Part shown: one piece after another, positions 42,625-52,609 of the stretch | How positions within the stretch are numbered: the first letter of the stretch is position 1 | Layout: every line of letters starts with the position of its first letter | NCBI GenBank assembly: GCA_013289985.1 | Contig: JABCYW010000008.1 | Coordinates: 1 to 64,000 of the forward strand | DNA: 64,000 nt | Source of the DNA: Betaproteobacteria bacterium | GTDB lineage: Bacteria; Pseudomonadota; Gammaproteobacteria; Burkholderiales; Burkholderiaceae_C | Direction of reading: 5' to 3' | The notes under the pieces: generated by a model | The model's database searches: none | What the model was told of the DNA's origin: nothing | Seen by the model: only the letters and a program-made list of their open reading frames with translations | Made by a program: the position numbers and the translations under genes

Positions 42625-43032
42625 ATGCGAGTGATGGTCATCGTCAAGGCCAGCAAGGAATCCGAGGCGGGCGTGATGCCCGACGCGAAGCTGCTGGCCG
42701 ACATGGGCAGGTTCAACGAAGAGCTGGCCAAGGCCGGCGTGATCCTCGCGGGCGAGGGCCTGAAGCCGTCGTCGGCCGGTGCGCGCGTGAAGTTCTCGGG
42801 CGCCAGCCGCACGGTGGTCGACGGCCCGTTCGCCGAGACCAAGGAGCTCATCGCGGGCTTCTGGCTGTGGCAGGTGCGCTCGATGGACGAGGCCATCGAA
42901 TGGGCGCGCCGCTGCCCCAATCCGCATCCGTCGGATTGCGAGCTCGAGCTGCGCCCCGTGTTCGAGGCCGAGGACTTCGGCGCGGCGCTGACGCCCGAGA
43001 TCCAGGCGCAGAACGCCGGGCTGCGTCCCTGA
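42625..43032 (+). CDS. YCII/DGPF-domain protein
   Basis: 135 residues from the ATG at 42625. MRVMVIVKASKESEAGVMPD, then TVVDGPFAETKELIAGFWLWQVRSMDEAIEWARRCP with the DGPF motif, and a C-terminus DFGAALTPEIQAQ typical of this subfamily. It lies 36 bases upstream of the ECF sigma gene on the same strand, so they are almost certainly co-transcribed. Confidence 0.92.
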   Translation: MRVMVIVKASKESEAGVMPDAKLLADMGRFNEELAKAGVILAGEGLKPSSAGARVKFSGASRTVVDGPFAETKELIAGFWLWQVRSMDEAIEWARRCPNPHPSDCELELRPVFEAEDFGAALTPEIQAQNAGLRP

Positions 43033-43068
43033 TGCGCGTCGCGTGTCCAGCGTCGCCGGAGCGCGTCC

Positions 43069-44337
43069 ATGGCGCGTGACGTCCACAGCGCCATCGACAC
43101 GGTCTGGCGCATGGAGTCGGCGCGCATCATCGGCGCGCTCGCGCGGCGGGTGCGCGACGTCGGGCTGGCCGAGGAGCTGGCGCAGGACGCCCTCGTCGCC
43201 GCGCTGGAGCACTGGCCGCGCGACGGCATGCCCGACAACCCGGCGGCCTGGCTCATGACCACCGCCAAGAACCGCGGGCTCGACCGGCTGCGCCAGTTCG
43301 CGCTGCATCGCCAGAAGCAGGAGGAGCTGGGCGCCGACGCCGACGCCCGCGGCGACCACGTGGTGCCCGACTTCTCCGATTCGCTGGACGACGCCGACGA
43401 CATCGGCGACGACCTGCTGCGCCTCGTGTTCACCGCCTGCCACCCGGTGCTGTCGCGCGAGGCCCAGGTGGCGCTCACGCTGAAGCTCCTGGCCGGCATG
43501 AGCACGCCCGAGATCGCGCGCGCCTTCCTGGTGCCCGAACCCACCATCGCCCAGCGCATCGTGCGGGCCAAGCGCACGCTGGGTGACGCGCAGGTGCCCT
43601 TCGAGGTGCCGCGCGGCGAGGCGCTGCGGGATCGCCTGGCCGCCGTGCTGGAGGTGGTCTACCTCATCTTCAACGAGGGCTACTCGGCCACGGCGGGCGA
43701 CGACTGGACGCGGCCCGCGCTGTGCGACGAGGCGCTGCGCCTGGGCCGCATCCTGGCGCAGCTGTCGCCGGACACGGCCGAGGTCCATGGGCTCGTCGCG
43801 CTGATGGAGATCCAGGCCTCGCGCATGCGCGCCCGCCTGGCACCCGACGGCAAGCCCATCCTGCTCATGGCGCAGGACCGCAGCCGCTGGGATCAACTGC
43901 TGATCGGCCGCGGGCTCGCGGCGCTGGCGCGCGCGGAGCAGCTCGACAGCGGCGGCGGCCCGTACCGGTTGCAGGCCGCGATCGCGGCCTGCCACGCGCG
44001 CGCCCGCACCCCCGAGGCCACCGACTGGCGCCGCATCGTCGCGCTGTACGGCGACCTGATGCTGCGCGCGCCGTCTCCGGTGGTCGAGCTCAATCGCGCG
44101 GTTGCCGTGAGCATGGCCTCCGGGCCCGCGGCGGCGCTGCTGCTGGTGGACGGCCTGGTCACCGACGGCCACCTAGCGCGCTACCACCTGCTGCACGCGG
44201 CGCGCGGCGACCTGCTGGCCAGGCTCGAGCGCCACGACGAGGCGCGCGCTGAGTTCGAACGCGCGGCCGCGCTGACGGCCAACGAGCGCGAGAAGGCCTT
44301 GCTGCTCGAGCGGGCGCGCGAGGCGCGCGCCCGTTGA
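43069..44337 (+). CDS. ECF42-type RNA polymerase sigma factor
   Basis: 422 residues. Region 2 near the N-terminus (ARIIGALARRVRDVGLAEELAQDALVAALEHWP, NPAAWLMTTAKNRGLDRLRQ) and region 4 around residues 135-175 (LLAGMSTPEIARAFLVPEPTIAQRIVRAKRTL). The remaining ~230 residues form the DUF6596/TPR-like C-terminal extension (VVYLIFNEGYSATAGDDWTRPALCDEALRLGRIL) that defines ECF42 factors. Known: ECF42 factors lack an anti-sigma gene and are linked with DGPF proteins, as here; the extension controls activity. Confidence 0.93.
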   Translation: MARDVHSAIDTVWRMESARIIGALARRVRDVGLAEELAQDALVAALEHWPRDGMPDNPAAWLMTTAKNRGLDRLRQFALHRQKQEELGADADARGDHVVPDFSDSLDDADDIGDDLLRLVFTACHPVLSREAQVALTLKLLAGMSTPEIARAFLVPEPTIAQRIVRAKRTLGDAQVPFEVPRGEALRDRLAAVLEVVYLIFNEGYSATAGDDWTRPALCDEALRLGRILAQLSPDTAEVHGLVALMEIQASRMRARLAPDGKPILLMAQDRSRWDQLLIGRGLAALARAEQLDSGGGPYRLQAAIAACHARARTPEATDWRRIVALYGDLMLRAPSPVVELNRAVAVSMASGPAAALLLVDGLVTDGHLARYHLLHAARGDLLARLERHDEARAEFERAAALTANEREKALLLERAREARAR

Positions 44338-44374
44338 GGCATCGGACGGCAAGCGCCTGCCGACGCGTCCGCGC

Positions 44375-44863
44375 TCAGCCCTGCGGGCCGCAGCCTTCCA
44401 TGGGCGGCTGCGTGAGCATGGCCGCGGCGATCTGCTCGGGCGTCAGGTTGCGCACCTGCGTGGCGATCGACCACAGGTGGCCGAACGGGTCCTGGACGAA
44501 TCCGTAGCGGGCACCCCAGAACATCTCGGTCACGGGCATGCGCGGCGTGGCACCGGCGGCGGTCGCGCGCTTGAACGACGCGTCGGCGTCGGGCACGGAC
44601 AGGTGGATCGTCACCGACGAGCCGCCCAGGGCCTTGGGCCCGAGCGCGTGCATCTCGGGGAACTCGTCCACCAGCATGATGGGGGAGTCGCCGATGCGCA
44701 GCATGGCGTGCATCAGCTTGCCATCGGGGCCGGCGAGCCGCGTCACCTCGACGGCGCCGAACGCCTCCTTGTAGAACTCGATGGCGGCGGCGGCGCCGGC
44801 GCACACGAGGTGCGGCGTCACGGTGTGCATGCCCGGCGGAATGGGATTGACGGATTCGGTCAT
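44375..44863 (-). CDS. VOC-superfamily protein, PhnB/glyoxalase-like
   Basis: 162 residues from the ATG at 44863, with AAGGAG about 7 bases upstream. VTPHLVCAGAAAAIEFYKEAFGAVEVTRLAGPDGKLMHAMLRIGDSPIML and VTEMFWGARYGFVQDPFGHLWSIATQ are the PhnB-type vicinal oxygen chelate motifs. It converges with the sigma factor gene. Such proteins are frequent partners of DGPF/ECF42 loci; substrate unknown. Confidence 0.9.
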   Translation of the reverse strand: MTESVNPIPPGMHTVTPHLVCAGAAAAIEFYKEAFGAVEVTRLAGPDGKLMHAMLRIGDSPIMLVDEFPEMHALGPKALGGSSVTIHLSVPDADASFKRATAAGATPRMPVTEMFWGARYGFVQDPFGHLWSIATQVRNLTPEQIAAAMLTQPPMEGCGPQG

Positions 44864-45066
44864 GGTGGCTCCTTGGGTTGTCGTGGGAAGGGTCTGCAAA
44901 GCCGGTTTCGAATCCGCGGCTTCACGTCCACGACGTTCGACGTGACACGGATTCGACAGGTCGGGCCAAAATAGTCCACGCGGGTTTCCGGTCGATGACG
45001 GCGGCGACGGAGCCCCGCAGGGCCGACCCTTCCCTCTCTCCCGTCCAGCTCCCGCACAATCGCCGC

Positions 45067-46491
45067 ATGGAAAACTGGTTTTCGCCCGAACTCATCGCCC
45101 TCATCCGGGAAGCCGAGCAGCCCTATGCCTACATCGCGCTGCTGCTGATCGCGGCGGCCTTCCCGATCGCCTGGGGCATTCCACGCCTGCTGCGCGGGCC
45201 CGAGCCGCGCCACGGCTCGATCATCTTCGGCGGCCGCATCTTCGACGGCGTGCTGTTTCCCGCGCTGTGGCTGGGCCTGGTGTGGATCGCCCGCGTCTTC
45301 TGCCTGCGCCAGCACCTGCCGCTGGCGGTGTTCAAGGTGGTGGTGCCCATCCTGCTGTCGCTGCTGGTGATCCGGCTGACCGTGCGCGTGATGCGCGTGG
45401 CGTTCCCGAAGTCGCAGCTGGTGCGCGCGGTCGAGAAGACGGTGTCCTGGATGGCCTGGGGCGGCGTGGTGCTGTGGATCACCGGCGTGCTGCCGTCGTT
45501 CATCGACGCGCTCGACGACGTGCACTGGAAGATGGGCTCCAGCACGATGAGCCTGGCCACGATCCTGGAGGGCGTCATCGTCGCCGGCGCCGTGCTGATG
45601 GTGACGCTGTGGATCTCGTCGGCGATCGAGTCCAGGCTGCTCAAGGGCGCCACCGGCCAGCAGCTGTCGTGGCGCAAGGCGGCGTCCAACGTCGTGCGCG
45701 CCGTGCTGGTCTTCGTCGGCCTGCTGCTGGCGCTGTCGGCGGTGGGCATCGACCTCACCGCGCTGTCGGTGCTGGGCGGCGCCATCGGCGTGGGCCTGGG
45801 CTTGGGCCTGCAGAAGCTCGCGGCCAACTACGTGAGCGGCTTCGTGATCCTGGCCGAGCGTGCGCTGCGCATCGGCGACACCGTGAAGGTGGACGGCTTC
45901 GAAGGCCGCATCACCGACATCACCACGCGCTACACCGTGATGCGCGCGCTCAACGGCCGCGAATCCATCGTCCCGAACGAGATGATGATCACGCAGCGCG
46001 TGGAGAGCGCCACGCTGGCGGATCCGCGGCTGGCGTTGAGCACGGTGGTGCAGGTGGGCTACGACACCGACATCGACAAGCTGGTGCCGCAGATCCTCGA
46101 GACCATCCCGAAGATCGCCCGGGTGATCGCCGACCCCAAGCCGTCGGTGCAGTTGAGCGCCTTCGCGTCCGACGGGCTGGAGCTGACGGTCTCGTTCTGG
46201 ATCAACGATCCGGAGAACGGCACGGGCAGCGTGAAGTCCGACGTCAACATGGCCTTGCTGCGGCTGTTCAACGCCAACTCGATCGAGATCCCGTTCCCGC
46301 AGCGGGTGGTGCGGGTGATGCCGGTGCAGGGCGGGCTGGCGGCCGAAGGGGTCATTCCTGGAGCGCAGTCGTCGCCGACGCCGGTGACTTCATCCGAGCC
46401 GGCCGCGAGTGCCGAGGAACTGAAGGATGCGCCCGCGTCGAAAGGCCAGGGGCCGGGCTTCCTGGAGCCCGGCGGTTCGGGCGGCGCCTGA
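45067..46491 (+). CDS. MscS-family mechanosensitive ion channel
   Basis: 474 residues from the ATG at 45067. Five or so membrane helices precede the pore region VGIDLTALSVLGGAIGVGLGLGLQKLAANYVSGFVILAERALRIGDTVKVDGFEGRITDITTRYTVMRALNGRESIVPNEMM, here split in words of the MscS signature (residues ~235-315). A C-terminal cytoplasmic domain ends in a Ser/Pro/Ala-rich tail. Larger than MscS proper (286 residues), resembling YbdG/YbiO-like members. Role: release of solutes on osmotic downshock (family). Confidence 0.92.
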   Translation: MENWFSPELIALIREAEQPYAYIALLLIAAAFPIAWGIPRLLRGPEPRHGSIIFGGRIFDGVLFPALWLGLVWIARVFCLRQHLPLAVFKVVVPILLSLLVIRLTVRVMRVAFPKSQLVRAVEKTVSWMAWGGVVLWITGVLPSFIDALDDVHWKMGSSTMSLATILEGVIVAGAVLMVTLWISSAIESRLLKGATGQQLSWRKAASNVVRAVLVFVGLLLALSAVGIDLTALSVLGGAIGVGLGLGLQKLAANYVSGFVILAERALRIGDTVKVDGFEGRITDITTRYTVMRALNGRESIVPNEMMITQRVESATLADPRLALSTVVQVGYDTDIDKLVPQILETIPKIARVIADPKPSVQLSAFASDGLELTVSFWINDPENGTGSVKSDVNMALLRLFNANSIEIPFPQRVVRVMPVQGGLAAEGVIPGAQSSPTPVTSSEPAASAEELKDAPASKGQGPGFLEPGGSGGA

Positions 46492-46496
46492 GAATG

Positions 46497-46520
46497 AAAA
46501 TGGGCCCGCGGCGCGGGCCC
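46497..46520 (-). terminator. Rho-independent terminator after fumarase
   Basis: Reading leftward, GGGCCCG / CGGGCCC stem (46514-46520 with 46502-46508) followed by ATTTTC. It lies between the convergent mscS-type gene and fumarase genes and ends the fumarase transcript. Confidence 0.7.
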
Positions 46521-46543
46521 CCTGGTCGCGATCGAGGCGGTGT

Positions 46544-48070
46544 TCAGGCCACGGCCACCGGAATCTTGCCGATCCGCGCCTGCCACTCCTTCGGCCCCGT
46601 GATGTGCGCCGAGGTGCCGCCCGAGTCGACCGCCACCGTCACCGGCATGTCGACGACGTCGAACTCGTAGATGGCTTCCATGCCGAGGTCCGCGAAGCCC
46701 ACGACCTTGGCCGACTTGATCGCCTTGGACACGAGGTAGGCCGCGCCGCCGACGGCCATCAGGTAGGCCGACTTGTGCTTCTTGATCGCCTCGATGGCGA
46801 CCGGGCCGCGCTCGGCCTTGCCGATCATCGCGATGAGCCCCGTCTTGGCCAGCATCATCTCGGTGAACTTGTCCATGCGCGTGGCCGTGGTGGGGCCGGC
46901 CGGGCCGACCACCTCGTCGCGCACCGGATCGACAGGGCCCACGTAGTAGATGACGCGGTTGGTGAAGGCGACCGGAAGCGGCTCGCCCTTGGCCAGCATG
47001 TCCTGGATGCGCTTGTGCGCGGCGTCGCGGCCGGTGAGCATCTTGCCGTTGAGCAGGATGGTGTCGCCGTGCTTCCACGTGGCCACTTCCGCCGGCGTCA
47101 GCGTGTTCAGGTCGACGCGCTTGCTCTTGTTGTAGTCGGGCGCCCACTTCACGTCGGGCCACAGGTCCAGGCTGGGTGCCTCGAGGTAGGCCGGGCCGGA
47201 GCCGTCGAGCACGAAGTGCGCGTGGCGCGTGGCCGCGCAGTTGGGGATCATCGCGATCGGCTGCGACGCGGCGTGCGTCGGGTAGGTGCGGATCTTGACG
47301 TCCAGCACGGTGGTGAGGCCGCCCAGGCCCTGCGCGCCGATGCCCAGCGCGTTGACCTTCTCGTACAGCTCGATGCGCAGTTCCTCGAGCTTGTTGCTCG
47401 GGCCGCGCTCCAGCAGCTCGTACATGTCGATGTCTTCCATCAACACTTCCTTGGCCATCAGCATCGCCTTCTCGGCGGTGCCGCCCATGCCGATGCCCAG
47501 CATGCCGGGCGGGCACCAGCCGGCGCCCATCAACGGCACGGTCTTGAGGACCCAGTCGACCACGCTGTCGTTCGGATTCATCATCGCGAACTTGCTCTTG
47601 TTCTCCGAGCCGCCGCCCTTGGCCGCGACGGTGACGTCGATCCTGTCGCCCGGCACCAGCTCCATGTGGATCACGGCGGGCGTGTTGTCCTTCGTGTTCT
47701 TGCGCGTGAAGATCGGGTCGTCCAGCACCGAGGCGCGCAGCACGTTGTCCGGGTTCAGGTAGCCCTGGCGCACGCCCTGGTTGACGGCGTCGGCGATGGA
47801 GCCCGGGAAGCCCTCGAAGCGCACGTCCATGCCGATCTTGAGGAACACGTTGACGATGCCGGTGTCCTGGCAGATCGGGCGCCTGCCCTCGGCGCTCATG
47901 CGCGAGTTCGTGAGGATCTGCGCGATCGCGTCCTTGGCCGCGGGGCTTTCCTCGCGGGCGTAGGCGCGGGCGAGGTGGGCGATGTAGTCGGCGGGGTGGT
48001 AGTACGAGATGTACTGCAGGGCGGCGGCGACGCTTTCGATCAGGTCGGCGGCTTTGAGGGTGGTCGTCAT
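46544..48070 (-). CDS. fumA: Class I fumarate hydratase
   Basis: 508 residues. The three cysteine ligands for the 4Fe-4S cluster are in GRRPICQDTGIVNVF, MGAGWCPPGMLG and IPNCAATRHAHFVLDG. VVGPAGPTTATRMDKFTEMML and GAAYLVSKAIKSAKVVGF are C-terminal (FumA beta) motifs, so both halves are fused as in class I enzymes. Reversible hydration of fumarate to malate in the TCA cycle. Divergent from nhaA. Confidence 0.95.
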   Translation of the reverse strand: MTTTLKAADLIESVAAALQYISYYHPADYIAHLARAYAREESPAAKDAIAQILTNSRMSAEGRRPICQDTGIVNVFLKIGMDVRFEGFPGSIADAVNQGVRQGYLNPDNVLRASVLDDPIFTRKNTKDNTPAVIHMELVPGDRIDVTVAAKGGGSENKSKFAMMNPNDSVVDWVLKTVPLMGAGWCPPGMLGIGMGGTAEKAMLMAKEVLMEDIDMYELLERGPSNKLEELRIELYEKVNALGIGAQGLGGLTTVLDVKIRTYPTHAASQPIAMIPNCAATRHAHFVLDGSGPAYLEAPSLDLWPDVKWAPDYNKSKRVDLNTLTPAEVATWKHGDTILLNGKMLTGRDAAHKRIQDMLAKGEPLPVAFTNRVIYYVGPVDPVRDEVVGPAGPTTATRMDKFTEMMLAKTGLIAMIGKAERGPVAIEAIKKHKSAYLMAVGGAAYLVSKAIKSAKVVGFADLGMEAIYEFDVVDMPVTVAVDSGGTSAHITGPKEWQARIGKIPVAVA

Positions 48071-48228
48071 GGTGTCTGGCCGGGTTGCTGGAGGCAGTCC
48101 GCCATTATCCGCCGCGAGGTTGCCAGAGCGCCTTCGTCGGGCTTGGCGACTATCGGCGTGGGGCCCGCCGGCTCGGCTGCGCCGGCGAAATCTCTGCGAA
48201 ACTGGCCGCTCATCGACGGGAGGCGCCA

Positions 48229-49407
48229 GTGACCGAAGGCTTCAGGAAATTCTTCGCCAGCGAATCGAGCGGCGGCATCGTGCTCGCGCTCGCCGCCGCG
48301 CTGGCGTTGGTGATCAGCAATTCCGGCTGGGCCGACGCCTACGCGGCGTTCACGCAGATCCCGGGCGAACTGCGCATCGGCGGCGATGCGCTGGTGCTGG
48401 CCAAGCCGCTGATCGTGTGGGTCAACGACCTGTGGATGGCGGTGTTCTTCTTCCTGGTCGGCCTGGAGATCAAGCGCGAGTTCGTGGCCGGCGAACTGGC
48501 CACGCGCGCCCAGGTGGTGTTGCCTGCGGCCGCCGCGCTCGGCGGCATGGTGGCGCCGGCGCTGATCTACGTGGCGATCAACCACGCTGACCCGGCGGCG
48601 CTGCGAGGCTGGGCCATCCCGGCGGCCACCGACATCGCGTTCGCGATCGGCATCCTGATGCTGCTCGGATCGCGCGTGCCGCCGTCGCTGAAGATCTTCC
48701 TGACCGCGGTGGCCATCATCGACGACCTGGGCGCCATCGTCATCATCGCGTTGTTCTACACGTCGCAGCTGTCGATGGTGGCGCTGGGCGGCGCGGCCGC
48801 CTGCCTCATCGTGCTGGCGTTGCTGAACCGCGCGGGCGTCACGCGTGCCGACCCCTACATCCTGGTCGGGCTCGTGCTGTGGCTGTGCGTGCTGAAGTCC
48901 GGCGTGCACGCCACGCTGGCCGGCGTCGCCACGGCGCTGTTCATCCCGGTGCGCGACGCCAAGGGCGGCTCGCCCGCCGAGGCGCTGGAGCACGGCCTGC
49001 ATCCGTGGGTGGCGTTCCTGGTGTTGCCGATGTTCGCCTTTTCCAATGCGGGCGTGTCGCTCAAGGGCATGGCGCCGTCCGACCTGCTCGCGCCGCTGCC
49101 GATGGGCATCGCGCTGGGCCTGCTGGGCGGCAAGGCGGTGGGCGTGTTCGGCAGCTCCTGGCTGCTGGTGAGGAGCGGCCTGGCCGCACGTCCGAAGGAT
49201 GCCAGCTGGCTGCAGTTCTTCGGCGTGTGCGTGCTGTGCGGCATCGGCTTCACGATGAGCCTGTTCATCGGCGGCCTGGCCTTCGAGGGCATGGACGCCA
49301 GCTTCGAGACGCGGGTGAAGCTGGGCGTGCTGGGCGGCTCGCTGCTGTCCGGGGTCATCGGCGCGCTGATCCTGAGCCGCGGCGCCAGGAGCGCCGAGAG
49401 CGCCTGA
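48229..49407 (+). CDS. nhaA: Na+/H+ antiporter NhaA
   Basis: 392 residues from a GTG at 48229 with GGGAGG six to eleven bases upstream. Eleven to twelve membrane helices. KIFLTAVAIIDDLGAIVIIALFYT carries the two essential Asp residues of the ion site. WAIPAATDIAFAIGILMLLG and LFIGGLAF are further signatures. It exports Na+ in exchange for protons at alkaline pH. Confidence 0.96.
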   Translation: MTEGFRKFFASESSGGIVLALAAALALVISNSGWADAYAAFTQIPGELRIGGDALVLAKPLIVWVNDLWMAVFFFLVGLEIKREFVAGELATRAQVVLPAAAALGGMVAPALIYVAINHADPAALRGWAIPAATDIAFAIGILMLLGSRVPPSLKIFLTAVAIIDDLGAIVIIALFYTSQLSMVALGGAAACLIVLALLNRAGVTRADPYILVGLVLWLCVLKSGVHATLAGVATALFIPVRDAKGGSPAEALEHGLHPWVAFLVLPMFAFSNAGVSLKGMAPSDLLAPLPMGIALGLLGGKAVGVFGSSWLLVRSGLAARPKDASWLQFFGVCVLCGIGFTMSLFIGGLAFEGMDASFETRVKLGVLGGSLLSGVIGALILSRGARSAESA

Positions 49408-49411
49408 GCGA

Positions 49412-50032
49412 TCAGTGCGGCTGGGCGGGGTGCGGGCCGAGCAGGCGGTCGGTGAAGGCCAGCGCCATCGCCGAACCGAGGAAGGCGACGTGTATCACCG
49501 TCTGCCACAGCAGCACCTTGGTGTCGTAGGCGCCGGCGTTGATGAAGGTCTTCAGCAGGTGGATGGAGCTGATGCCGATGATGGCGGTGGCCAGCTTGAC
49601 CTTCAGCACCGACGCATTGACGTGATCGAGCCACTCGGGCTGGTCGCGGTGGCCGTCGAGATCCAGGCGCGACACGAAGGTCTCGTAGCCGCCGATGATC
49701 ACCATGATCAGCAGGTTGGAGATCATCACCACGTCGATCAGGCCCAGCACCACGAGCATGATGACGGTTTCGTTGAGCGAGGTGACCGGCGGCAGCGGCA
49801 CGCCGTCTTCGCTCGGTGCCGGGTGGTATCCGATGCCCTGGACGAGAATTTGCAGTGCATGACCGTCGCCGAAGACCGCTTGCAGAAGATGTACCAGTTC
49901 GACCCAGAAATGCGCCACATAGACACACTGCGCCACGATCAGCCCCAGGTAGAGTGGGACCTGGATCCAGCGGCTCGCGAAGATCAGTCGCGGCAGCGGT
50001 CGGAGGCGGGGCGGGGGCGTCTGCGGTGTCAT
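49412..50032 (-). CDS. UPF0114 family membrane protein (YqhA-like)
   Basis: 206 residues with four membrane helices. FASRWIQVPLYLGLIVAQCVYV, GLIDVVMISNLLIMVIIGGYETFVSRLDLD and VNASVLKVKLATAIIGISSIHLLKTFIN are the UPF0114 signatures. Converges on nhaA with a 4-base gap. Function not established. Confidence 0.92.
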   Translation of the reverse strand: MTPQTPPPRLRPLPRLIFASRWIQVPLYLGLIVAQCVYVAHFWVELVHLLQAVFGDGHALQILVQGIGYHPAPSEDGVPLPPVTSLNETVIMLVVLGLIDVVMISNLLIMVIIGGYETFVSRLDLDGHRDQPEWLDHVNASVLKVKLATAIIGISSIHLLKTFINAGAYDTKVLLWQTVIHVAFLGSAMALAFTDRLLGPHPAQPH

Positions 50033-50210
50033 GGGGTGGCGCTCGGGTCGTTGAATGCGAGCGATTGTAGGGATCGTCCCGAGTCAGTGTCGGGTAAGAG
50101 CCGACCCCTAAGGTAGCGGCCGTGCGCATCGCCAGCCGTGCGTGCGCGGAGCAGAATCAAGATTCAGACAGCGATCCTTCGAGGATCCGGATTTCCAGGA
50201 GACAGACCCG

Positions 50211-52190
50211 ATGAGCGACGCAGAGCACACCCCGCACGAACTCAAGACCTACGACCCGCCGGCCGACATGAAGGCCCACGCCTGGGTCAGCGGCATGGAC
50301 GCCTACGACGCGCTGTGCGCCGAGGCCGAGGCCGACCACGAAGGCTTCTGGGCGCGCCAGGCGCGCGAGCTGCTGACGTGGAAGACCCCGTTCACGAAGA
50401 CGCTCGACGAGAGCAACGCGCCGTTCTTCAAGTGGTTCGAGGACGGCACGCTCAACGCGTCGTACAACTGCCTCGACCGCCAGGTGGAGGCGGGGCTCGG
50501 CGACAAGGTGGCGATCATCTTCGAGGCCGACGACGGCAGCGTCTCGCGCGTCACCTACACCGACCTGCTCGCGCGCACCTGCCGCATGGCCAACGCCCTG
50601 AAGGCGCGCGGCGTCAGGAAGGGCGACCGGGTCGTCATCTACATGTCGATGTCGGTCGAAGGCGTGGTCGCCATGCAGGCCTGCGCCCGCATCGGCGCGC
50701 CGCACTCGGTGGTCTTCGGCGGCTTCTCGGCGCAGAGCCTGCGCGACCGCATCGAGGACACCGGCGCCGTCGCCGTCATCACCGCCGACGAGCAGCAGCG
50801 CGGCGGCAAGGCGCTGCCGCTGAAGGCCATCGTCGACGACGCGATCGCGCTGGGCGGCTGCGACGCGGTCAAGGACGTCATCGTCTACAGGCGCACCGGC
50901 GGCAAGATCGCCTGGACGCCGCGCGACCACTGGCTGCACGAGGTCACGGCCGCGGCCGCCGACACCTGCGAGCCGGAATGGGTCAGCGCCGAGCACCCGC
51001 TGTTCCTGCTCTACACCTCGGGCTCCACCGGCAAGCCCAAGGGCGTGCAGCACTCCACCGGCGGCTACCTGCTGCACGCGGCGCTCACCACCAGGTGGAC
51101 GTTCGACCTGAAGGCCGACGACGTCTTCTGGTGCACCGCCGACATCGGCTGGGTCACCGGCCACACCTACATCACCTACGGCCCGCTGGCGCTCGGCGGC
51201 ACCGAGGTCGTGTTCGAGGGCGTGCCCACGTACCCGGACGCGGGCCGGTTCTGGAAGATGATCCAGGATCACAAGGTGTCCAAGTTCTACACGGCGCCCA
51301 CGGCCATCCGCTCGCTGATCAAGGCGGCCGAGGCCAACGACAAGGTGCACCCGAAGTCCTACGACCTGTCCAGCCTGAAGATCCTGGGCTCGGTGGGCGA
51401 GCCCATCAACCCGGCCGCGTGGGAGTGGTACCACCGGCACGTGGGCGGCGGCCGCTGCCCCATCGTCGACACCTTCTGGCAGACCGAGACGGGCGGCCAC
51501 ATGATCACGCCGCTGCCGGGCGCCACGCCGCTGGTGCCGGGCTCGTGCACGCTGCCGTTCCCCGGCATCGCCGCGGCCATCGTCGACGAACTGGGCAACG
51601 ACGTGGAGAACGGCACCGGCGGGCTGCTGGTGGTCAAGAAGCCGTGGCCGTCCATGATCCGCACGATCTTCGGCGACCCGGAGCGCTTCAAGAAGAGCTA
51701 CTACCCGCCGGAGCTCAAGGGCTTCTATCTCGCCGGCGATGGTTCGATTCGTGACGCCAAGACGGGCTACTTCACCATCACCGGCCGCATCGACGACGTG
51801 CTCAACGTGTCGGGCCACCGCATGGGCACGATGGAGATCGAGTCGGCGCTGGTGTCGTGCACCGAACTGGTGGCCGAGGCCGCCGTGGTGGGCCGCCCCG
51901 ACGACACCACGGGCGAGGCGATCTGCGCCTTCGTCGTGCTCAAGCGCTCGCGCCCGACCGGCGACGAGGCCAAGGCCATCGCCAGGCAGTTGCGCGACTG
52001 GGTCGGCAAGGAGATCGGCCCGATCGCCAAGCCCAAGGACATCCGCTTCGGCGACAACCTGCCCAAGACGCGTTCCGGCAAGATCATGCGGCGCCTGCTG
52101 CGCGACATCGCCAAGGGCCAGAAGGTCACCCAGGACACCAGCACGCTGGAGAACCCGGCCATCCTGGACCAGCTCTCCGAGAACAATTGA
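50211..52190 (+). CDS. acs: Acetyl-CoA synthetase
   Basis: 659 residues from the ATG at 50211, with AGGAG eight bases upstream. Motifs: [20 protein letters not shown] (AMP-binding P-loop), [50 protein letters not shown] (hinge) and the acetylation/catalytic Lys in [18 protein letters not shown]. It activates acetate to acetyl-CoA. A perfect 6-bp hairpin GATCCT-TCG-AGGATC lies at 50173-50187 in the leader, of unknown significance. Confidence 0.97.
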   Translation: MSDAEHTPHELKTYDPPADMKAHAWVSGMDAYDALCAEAEADHEGFWARQARELLTWKTPFTKTLDESNAPFFKWFEDGTLNASYNCLDRQVEAGLGDKVAIIFEADDGSVSRVTYTDLLARTCRMANALKARGVRKGDRVVIYMSMSVEGVVAMQACARIGAPHSVVFGGFSAQSLRDRIEDTGAVAVITADEQQRGGKALPLKAIVDDAIALGGCDAVKDVIVYRRTGGKIAWTPRDHWLHEVTAAAADTCEPEWVSAEHPLFLLYTSGSTGKPKGVQHSTGGYLLHAALTTRWTFDLKADDVFWCTADIGWVTGHTYITYGPLALGGTEVVFEGVPTYPDAGRFWKMIQDHKVSKFYTAPTAIRSLIKAAEANDKVHPKSYDLSSLKILGSVGEPINPAAWEWYHRHVGGGRCPIVDTFWQTETGGHMITPLPGATPLVPGSCTLPFPGIAAAIVDELGNDVENGTGGLLVVKKPWPSMIRTIFGDPERFKKSYYPPELKGFYLAGDGSIRDAKTGYFTITGRIDDVLNVSGHRMGTMEIESALVSCTELVAEAAVVGRPDDTTGEAICAFVVLKRSRPTGDEAKAIARQLRDWVGKEIGPIAKPKDIRFGDNLPKTRSGKIMRRLLRDIAKGQKVTQDTSTLENPAILDQLSENN

Positions 52191-52320
52191 CGCTTTGCGC
52201 GGCCGCCGGAAGGCGGCTGCGGGCGGCGATGCTGCTACATTGAGCCGATTCGTCCTTTCAATGTGATCCCGGACGCGCTCGCCCGTCCACGCCGGGCGGC
52301 GGACGGGCGGGAGTTCCGGC

Positions 52321-52605
52321 ATGTTCTTCGTCCTCATCGGCATCGCGCTGCTCGTCTGCAACTTCATGGACTGGGGGCCGATGGCCACCTGGAACTTCGA
52401 GTTCTCGGGCGACCTGTGGAAGTTCGTGCTGCCCTTCGCGCTCGCCGCGGTGTGGTGGATCTGGTCGGACGCCTCCGGCTGGACCAAGCGAAAGGCGATG
52501 CAGAAGGACGCCGACCGCAAGCGCGACCGCCTCGATCGCAACATCGACGCGATGGGCCTCGGCCACCTGCACAAGCACCGCGACGGCAAGACCCGTCCGA
52601 AGTGA
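52321..52605 (+). CDS. Small Trp-rich protein (TIGR04438 type)
   Basis: 94 residues. A first membrane helix MFFVLIGIALLVCNFMDWGP is followed by MATWNFEFSGDLWKFVLPFALAAVWWIWSDASGW, a second helix, and a charged Lys/Arg-rich tail (KRKAMQKDADRKRDRLDRN). Matches the betaproteobacterial small Trp-rich family. Function unknown. Confidence 0.85.
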   Translation: MFFVLIGIALLVCNFMDWGPMATWNFEFSGDLWKFVLPFALAAVWWIWSDASGWTKRKAMQKDADRKRDRLDRNIDAMGLGHLHKHRDGKTRPK

Positions 52606-52609
52606 GCCG

